11,173 nucleotides of DNA, from positions 1 through 11,173 of the forward strand of contig CAKQXZ010000068.1 in NCBI GenBank assembly GCA_934292955.1. The letters are read 5' to 3'. Numbering within the stretch: the first letter of the stretch is position 1; each line of letters opens with the position of its first letter. Of this stretch, positions 7,527 to 11,173 are shown one piece after another. A program made the position numbers and the translations under genes. The notes under the pieces were generated by a model. The model was not told the DNA's origin, made no database searches, and saw nothing but the letters and a program-made list of their open reading frames with translations. The DNA is from an uncultured Clostridia bacterium. GTDB lineage: Bacteria; Bacillota_A; Clostridia; Christensenellales; Borkfalkiaceae.

Positions 7527-7982
7527 CAATTTTTAGGGCGTTTTTGATTTTTTGTTAATTTTTTAAGCAAAAAACTACAATTGGCGACTATTACACCCTC
7601 TGAAACGGATGTTTATCGTTTTGCATAACTTCTTGATAAATATACAAATTATGTATTTGTATGGCGGACATAAAATGTTTTTGTATGTATACTAAAAATG
7701 TATATGTGCGTACAATATTTGAAAATGTTCTTACTACGCACACATTTTTATGAAAACAACAAGCATTTTATATACCCGCGGCGGCGTTTTGTGTAAAGAG
7801 TAAAAGGTGGGTTTTCGGCAAACCGAAAAACTAAAACGTGCTTTGTAATGCATTCCGAGCGAAAAAAAGCGTAAAAAAACGACTGCTCCGACAAAAATAA
7901 CGGGTATTGACAGAAAAGCCATAACTTTAACGGAAAAATAACGGGCGACGGCGAATGAAATTTGCGTTTTTATATTTTTTGA
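7527..7982. other. AT-rich intergenic stretch without a convincing gene
   Basis: Neither strand has a frame with both a ribosome site and a recognisable product. Visible structure: an inverted repeat ATACAAAT-TATGT-ATTTGTAT (7642-7662) within a cluster of TGTAT/ATACA words to about 7715, and a small hairpin TTTTCGG-CAAA-CCGAAAA (7812-7829). A 62-codon minus-strand frame (7734-7922) begins with a hydrophobic stretch but has no Shine-Dalgarno sequence. The stretch ends at the synthetase promoter. Confidence 0.6.
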
Positions 7983-8011
7983 TTGACTTTTACTGTAAAT
8001 ACGGGTAAAAT
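7983..8011 (+). promoter_or_regulatory. Housekeeping sigma promoter of the glycyl-tRNA synthetase gene
   Basis: TTGACT (7983-7988), exactly 17 nt, then TAAAAT (8006-8011): five of six matches at each box. The start should be near 8018, giving a leader of about 60 nt. It is correctly oriented and positioned for the gene at 8078. Confidence 0.78.
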
Positions 8012-8029
8012 CAGTAAGTGATAAAAAAC

Positions 8030-8044
8030 AAGCCCTTGGGGCTT
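8030..8044 (+). other. Small hairpin in the synthetase leader
   Basis: AAGCCC-TTG-GGGCTT forms a perfect 6-bp stem with a 3-nt loop about 12 nt after the predicted transcript start and 22 nt before the ribosome site. There is no U-tract after it. It may be a 5'-end stabiliser. The leader is too short to hold a T-box. Confidence 0.45.
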
Positions 8045-8066
8045 AGGCGATCGCATACATACGATC

Positions 8067-8072
8067 AGGAGA
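8067..8072 (+). promoter_or_regulatory. Ribosome binding site that fixes the synthetase start
   Basis: AGGAGA is 5 nt before ATG 8078. The alternative in-frame GTG at 8018 would coincide with the predicted transcript start and has no ribosome site, so the 460-residue form is chosen. Confidence 0.85.
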
Positions 8073-8077
8073 TAATT

Positions 8078-9460
8078 ATGGAAGAAAAAAGAGCGGTTAC
8101 GATGGATAAGTTGGTTAATCTGTGCAAAGCCCGCGGAATTATTTTTCCCGGCAGCGATATTTACGGCGGAATGGGCAATACCTGGGATTACGGCCCCGTA
8201 GGCGTGGAACTGAAAAATAACGTTAAACGTTGCTGGTGGAAAAGATTCGTTCAGGAAAGCGAAAACTCTTACGGACTTGACGCCGCAATTCTGATGAACT
8301 CTAAGGTATGGGAAGCAAGCGGACATACGGCTTCGTTTTCCGACCCCAAAATGGACTGCAAGGAATGCAAAAGCCGCCACCGTGCAGATCAGCTGATCGA
8401 AGCGCATTCGCACGGCACCGTCAATCCCGACGTTATGACAAACGAAGAAATGGAGCAATACATCGAAGAACACCATGTTAACTGCCCCATTTGCGGAAAA
8501 CATAACTGGACGCCTATCCGTCAGTTCAACATGATGTTTGAAACTTCGCGCGGGGTTGTTGAAGACGCGAAAGATAAAATTTATCTTCGCCCCGAAACCG
8601 CTCAGGGCGAATACGTCAACTTCCTTAACGTTCAGCGCACTACCCGCGCCAAAGTTCCGTTCGGAATAGGTCAGATAGGTAAAGCGTTCAGAAACGAAAT
8701 TACGCCCGGCAACTTTATTTTCAGGACGATCGAGTTCGAACAAATGGAACATCAGTGGTTCTGTAAAGAAGGCACCGATCACGAATATTACGAAAAATAC
8801 AAACAGAAAGCAGAAAAATTCCTGCTCGATCTCGGTATCAAGGAAGACCATCTCCGCTTTAAGGATCACGATAAACTCGCGCACTACGCTAAAGCCGCGT
8901 GCGACATTCAGTATTACTTCCCCATCGGCTGGTCGGAACTCAACGGCATTCACAACCGCACGAACTTCGACCTTTCGCGCCATCAGGAATATTCGGGAAA
9001 GAGTATGCTGTACGTCGATCCGTATACAAACGAAAAATACATTCCTTACGTTATAGAATACTCGATCGGCGCGGACAGACTTATGCTTGCGCTCCTTTCG
9101 GAAGCGTATGACGAAGAACAACTCGACGGCGGCGACACCAGAGTTGTTATGCACTTCCACCCCGCTATCGCGGCGTATAAGGTTGCCGTCCTTCCCCTGC
9201 AGAAAAACCTTTCGGAAAAGGCAAGAGAAATTTACGACAGACTGACTAAAGAATTTATGTGCAACTACGACGAAGCCGGCTCTATCGGCAAACGCTATCG
9301 CCGTCAGGACGAAATCGGAACTCCGTATTGCCTGACCGTCGATTTCGACACGCTTGAAGACGGAACCGTTACTCTGCGCGACAGAGATACTATGTCACAG
9401 ATTCGTTTGTCGGTTGACGACGTTATCGGTTACGTTGAAAAACAGATTAAGTTTAACTGA
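8078..9460 (+). CDS. glyQS: Glycine--tRNA ligase, single-chain dimeric (alpha2) type
   Basis: Class II synthetase that activates glycine with ATP and charges tRNA-Gly in the cytoplasm; essential for translation. It has 460 residues, the normal length for bacterial alpha2 GlyRS. Motifs seen: the N-terminal signature PGSDIYGGMGNTWDYGPVGV (24-43); zinc-type cysteine pairs CKEC (94-97) and CPIC (136-139); LRPETAQGEYVNF (170-182); motif 2 FRNEITPGNFIFRTIEFEQM (204-223); HNRTNFDLSRHQEYSG (292-307); motif 3 GADRLMLALL (331-340). The C-terminal anticodon-binding domain starts near VAVLPL (369-374) and contains GSIGKRYRRQDEIGTPYCLT (401-420) and VTLRDRDTM (431-439). The start is fixed by AGGAGA 5 nt upstream. 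The gene stands alone between its own promoter and terminator, divergent from the opp operon. A long antisense frame across it is a codon-bias shadow. Confidence 0.98.
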   Translation: MEEKRAVTMDKLVNLCKARGIIFPGSDIYGGMGNTWDYGPVGVELKNNVKRCWWKRFVQESENSYGLDAAILMNSKVWEASGHTASFSDPKMDCKECKSRHRADQLIEAHSHGTVNPDVMTNEEMEQYIEEHHVNCPICGKHNWTPIRQFNMMFETSRGVVEDAKDKIYLRPETAQGEYVNFLNVQRTTRAKVPFGIGQIGKAFRNEITPGNFIFRTIEFEQMEHQWFCKEGTDHEYYEKYKQKAEKFLLDLGIKEDHLRFKDHDKLAHYAKAACDIQYYFPIGWSELNGIHNRTNFDLSRHQEYSGKSMLYVDPYTNEKYIPYVIEYSIGADRLMLALLSEAYDEEQLDGGDTRVVMHFHPAIAAYKVAVLPLQKNLSEKAREIYDRLTKEFMCNYDEAGSIGKRYRRQDEIGTPYCLTVDFDTLEDGTVTLRDRDTMSQIRLSVDDVIGYVEKQIKFN

Positions 9461-9475
9461 TATAATTTTTTACGC

Positions 9476-9506
9476 GACCGAACCTTTTTGGGTTCGGTCT
9501 TTTTTA
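9476..9506 (+). terminator. Intrinsic terminator of the synthetase gene
   Basis: GACCGAACC (9476-9484), 6-nt loop, GGTTCGGTC (9491-9499): a perfect 9-bp stem followed by six T residues. It lies 15 nt after the stop codon. A second GC-rich hairpin (CGCCG/CGGCG) follows just downstream near 9519. Confidence 0.93.
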
Positions 9507-9574
9507 TAGAATAAAAAACGCCGCGGGGGCGGCGGTGGGCTTGGGGTAAGGCGGTGAGACTTTAATAATTGCGC

Positions 9575-9798
9575 TTGTGCGTGTGAATGGGCTTATTGTC
9601 CTCTCTCGGCACTTGCGTGCCACTCTTCCCAAAAGGGGAAGGCGAAGTTTGATTGTGAAACGAATAAGAAGAAAACCCGACTATGTGTTGATAAACGACC
9701 TATAGACGGGTTTTTATAAAGCGCGGCGTTGTAAGCCGTGCGGCACTTCGTGCCTGGATCCTTCGGGAGTTGGGCAAGTGAGTAAGGCTCAGGATGAC
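9575..9798. repeat. Mosaic intergenic repeat, copy B
   Basis: Module order here: the CCTCTCTCGG module (9575-9657) carrying perfect hairpins GGCAC-TTGC-GTGCC (9608-9621) and CTTCCC-AAAAG-GGGAAG (9625-9641); a central GTGTTGATAAACGACCTATA module (9685-9704) flanked by AAAACCCG and CGGGTTTT, which can pair; a GTAAGCCGTGCG stretch; hairpin GGCAC-TTC-GTGCC (9742-9754); and a GGATCCTTCG ... GGCTCAGGATGAC tail. Copy C repeats the central and tail modules in the same order and direction. No coding function is evident. Confidence 0.87.
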
Positions 9799-9850
9799 GG
9801 AAAATGTGGTTTTTGCCGTAAAAAATGCCGCGCGGAAAGATTGGCGTTTT

Positions 9851-10082
9851 TGTCCGCATCCACCGCAAGCGGCCCCCTTCTCCAAAAGGCGAAGGCAAGG
9901 TTTGATTGCGAAACGAATAAGAAAAAAACAACTAATGTGTTGATAAACGACCTATAGGCGGGTTTTTTGTGTTGTTTTTTGTATAGGTGTTGCGCAGTAA
10001 TTATGCGGTACCGAATTATCAGAATATGCGGCACTTCGTGCCCGGATCCTTCGTAAGTTTAGCAAGCAAGGGTCAGGATGAC
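9851..10082. repeat. Mosaic intergenic repeat, copy C (tandem to B)
   Basis: A direct-repeat partner of copy B. It has GAAACGAATAAGAA (9910-9923), GTGTTGATAAACGACCTATA (9937-9956), the hairpin GGCAC-TTC-GTGCC (10030-10042) and a GGATCCTTCG ... GGTCAGGATGAC tail ending at 10082. The first module differs: CCGC-AA-GCGG replaces the GGCAC hairpin, and CCTTCTCC-AAAA-GGCGAAGG is an imperfect version of the other stem. The flanking arms of the central module no longer pair as in copy B. The tail abuts the stop codon of the minus-strand lipoprotein frame, and GGTCA-GGA-TGACC (10071-10083) is a small stem overlapping that stop. Confidence 0.85.
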
Positions 10083-10421
10083 CTAATCGATTTTATATTT
10101 TTCCTTTTCGACGGAGAAGACAAAATCTAACGAGCCGATAGATTGAATTGCTTCGTCTATCTTATTTTTGTATTCCTTTTTTAATTGCACCTGAATACCG
10201 CCGATATCGGTCGAATACCATGCTATATATTGAATACTATCGATATATTCGCAATTAAAATCTTCGAGCGTGATTTCATTAGCTAAAAAAGCGTTTTTAT
10301 ATTCGGTTTTTACGCTCACTATAAGCGAGCCTGCGACATATTTGTCTTGCATACAAGCGGAAAACGAAAACATAAACCCTAAAACGGCAACGGCAATAAA
10401 CGCAAAAATTTTCTTTTTCAT
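10083..10421 (-). CDS. Small predicted lipoprotein of unknown function
   Basis: A 112-residue protein, likely exported and lipid-anchored. MKKKIF is followed by a hydrophobic core (about 5-20) and FSFSAC, where Cys23 is a plausible lipidation site; Phe at -3 is not the ideal Leu. The mature part has no motif I recognise; it is charged and aromatic-rich, with a basic-acidic C-terminus (SVEKEKYKID). GGAG (10427-10430) lies 5 nt before ATG 10419-10421, similar to the contexts of oppA and the synthetase. Codon use (TCG, GTC, GGC, ACC) resembles the opp genes and differs from the AT-rich sequence just upstream. The same frame continues upstream into a LicD-type coding region, so this could be read as the tail of a fusion. 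I favour an independent small gene whose upstream region was replaced. Confidence 0.62.
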   Translation of the reverse strand: MKKKIFAFIAVAVLGFMFSFSACMQDKYVAGSLIVSVKTEYKNAFLANEITLEDFNCEYIDSIQYIAWYSTDIGGIQVQLKKEYKNKIDEAIQSIGSLDFVFSVEKEKYKID

Positions 10422-11173
10422 ATAATCTCCATAAATTTGTGTAAGGATGCTGTCAAGATTATTCGGGCAGTGAACTTCAACATCTTCAAACATTATTGTT
10501 TTTCCAGGTTTGAAATCACTTATTTTATAAATTTGGGGATGGTGAAGAGCTGAAATATCACAGACACATTCACAGTCTTTATCATTGTATTTGTCCAATA
10601 ATTTATGGGTTTTATCAAATAATGATTCTCTTGAAATATTAAACAGCTTTAAAAATGCATGTCCTGTATTGGCTAATGCCTGAACTAATGGAGGATATCC
10701 TTTAAATTTTATAACACTCATTGCAAGTAATCTGTCTAGGACACGGCAACGTTTTACATGGAAAAATCGTTTTAGTTTATTGTCCGGAACTTTGTCCAAT
10801 ACAAATATGTCAATGTCAATTCCCAAATCAAAATCTACCTGATTGACCCACCATTCTTCAAAAATAGTGTTTTTGAGCATGATTTTTGAAAATAAAAAGA
10901 AGTAATCCTTTGTTTTGCTTGTTAAAAAATTATATTTATTGTTGGGTTCGGATAATGCGACTTTTTTAAACTTTTCATAGTCTTTTCTAAACATAATAAT
11001 GTCTATGTCATCATCCCATGGAATAAAACCGCCATGTCTGACGGCACCTAATGCACTGCCTCCGTAAATAAAATACTCAATGTTGTTTTCTTCACAAATA
11101 GCTATAAAATCCTTTAGAATCATAAGCTCCAATTCCTGCAGTTTGTGAATAGTTTCATCAGAATAATCAGTAT
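10083..11173 (-). CDS. LicD-family transferase, 5' partial, C-terminus cut and fused in frame to the lipoprotein
   Basis: LicD proteins are nucleotidyltransferase-fold enzymes that transfer phosphocholine or similar phospho-groups onto cell-surface glycans. The LicD part is 10419-11173. Key motif: YFIYGGSALGAVRHGGFIPW followed by DDDIDI, holding the GGS and DxD metal-binding residues. Further LicD-like parts are FDLGIDIDIFVLDKVPDN and LDSILTQIYGDYM. The frame remains open to the right edge, and upstream residues (KLQELELMILKDF) look like normal LicD sequence, so the TTG near 11132 is not a real start; the true start lies outside. Relatives continue after YGDYM for some 20 residues (typically with a PPxEKR-type stretch). 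Here the frame passes directly into the lipoprotein signal peptide and ends at TAG 10083. DNA of the LicD part is clearly more AT-rich than all neighbours, suggesting transfer. Product may be non-functional; an assembly misjoin is possible. Confidence 0.8.
   Translation of the reverse strand, partial: TDYSDETIHKLQELELMILKDFIAICEENNIEYFIYGGSALGAVRHGGFIPWDDDIDIIMFRKDYEKFKKVALSEPNNKYNFLTSKTKDYFFLFSKIMLKNTIFEEWWVNQVDFDLGIDIDIFVLDKVPDNKLKRFFHVKRCRVLDRLLAMSVIKFKGYPPLVQALANTGHAFLKLFNISRESLFDKTHKLLDKYNDKDCECVCDISALHHPQIYKISDFKPGKTIMFEDVEVHCPNNLDSILTQIYGDYMKKKIFAFIAVAVLGFMFSFSACMQDKYVAGSLIVSVKTEYKNAFLANEITLEDFNCEYIDSIQYIAWYSTDIGGIQVQLKKEYKNKIDEAIQSIGSLDFVFSVEKEKYKID

Noticed and set aside
7812..7829. 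TTTTCGG-CAAA-CCGAAAA hairpin as a terminator
   Set aside because: No T-tract on either side in a useful orientation, and no gene ends nearby.
7734..7922. 62-codon minus-strand frame with a hydrophobic N-terminus
   Set aside because: No Shine-Dalgarno sequence before the ATG, no recognisable product, and unremarkable codon use; kept only as a note in the intergenic entry.
8018..8077. 20-residue N-terminal extension of the synthetase from GTG 8018
   Set aside because: It begins at the predicted transcript start, lacks a ribosome site, crosses a hairpin and does not resemble the family; ATG 8078 has AGGAGA at the right distance.
7300..8077. T-box riboswitch upstream of the synthetase
   Set aside because: No T-box consensus or specifier stem seen, and the good promoter at 7983-8011 leaves too little leader.
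7970..9160. 396-codon minus-strand frame across the synthetase gene
   Set aside because: It is antisense to a perfectly conserved glycyl-tRNA synthetase and has no ribosome site or recognisable domain; it is a codon-bias shadow.
9593..10034. Short overlapping minus-strand frames in the repeat region, sharing an AFPFWEEW-like peptide with a frame near 7129-7371
   Set aside because: The shared peptide is simply the translation of the DNA repeat modules; no starts or ribosome sites support genes.
9571..10082. CRISPR array
   Set aside because: Only two or three long, divergent repeat units with no regular short spacers.
11130..11132. TTG start for the LicD frame
   Set aside because: The frame stays open to the window edge and the residues upstream of the TTG look like normal LicD N-terminal sequence, so the gene is 5' partial.

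Overview
The window looks like chromosome from a low-to-mid GC Gram-positive anaerobe, most likely a gut-type clostridium (Bacillota). This is inference from three things: strong AGGAG-type ribosome sites, a single-chain glycyl-tRNA synthetase, and a lipoprotein-anchored peptide-binding protein on the first gene of an opp operon. No genus can be assigned from the sequence alone.

Left part (1-6969, minus strand): an oligopeptide-type ABC transporter operon, read right to left as oppA (substrate-binding lipoprotein), oppB, oppC (permeases) and oppD (ATPase, running off the left edge; oppF would be expected beyond it). Spacing is tight (1 nt between oppB and oppC, 12 nt between oppC and oppD). 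The 131-nt oppA-oppB gap carries a strong hairpin. The operon has unusual architecture. OppD carries about 355 extra residues between its Q-loop and its ABC signature. OppC carries about 200 extra residues on the outer face after its first membrane helix. OppA is 849 residues long. Each subunit keeps its core motifs, so this reads as an elaborated transporter rather than a broken one.

Middle (6970-8077): a 1.1-kb divergent, AT-rich intergenic region with no convincing gene. It holds a mosaic repeat copy, two abutting perfect palindromes, an ARG-box-like 18-mer, two candidate minus-strand promoters for oppA and a very good plus-strand promoter for the synthetase.

Right-centre (8078-9506, plus strand): a complete glycyl-tRNA synthetase gene with its own promoter, short leader and intrinsic terminator.

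Right (9507-11173): two tandem copies of a hairpin-rich intergenic repeat, then a minus-strand reading frame entering from the right edge. That frame is a LicD-family transferase cut at its conserved C-terminal YGDYM and fused in frame to a small host-like lipoprotein, which has its own internal ribosome site and start. Base composition changes sharply at this junction, so it is either a recombination scar or an assembly join.
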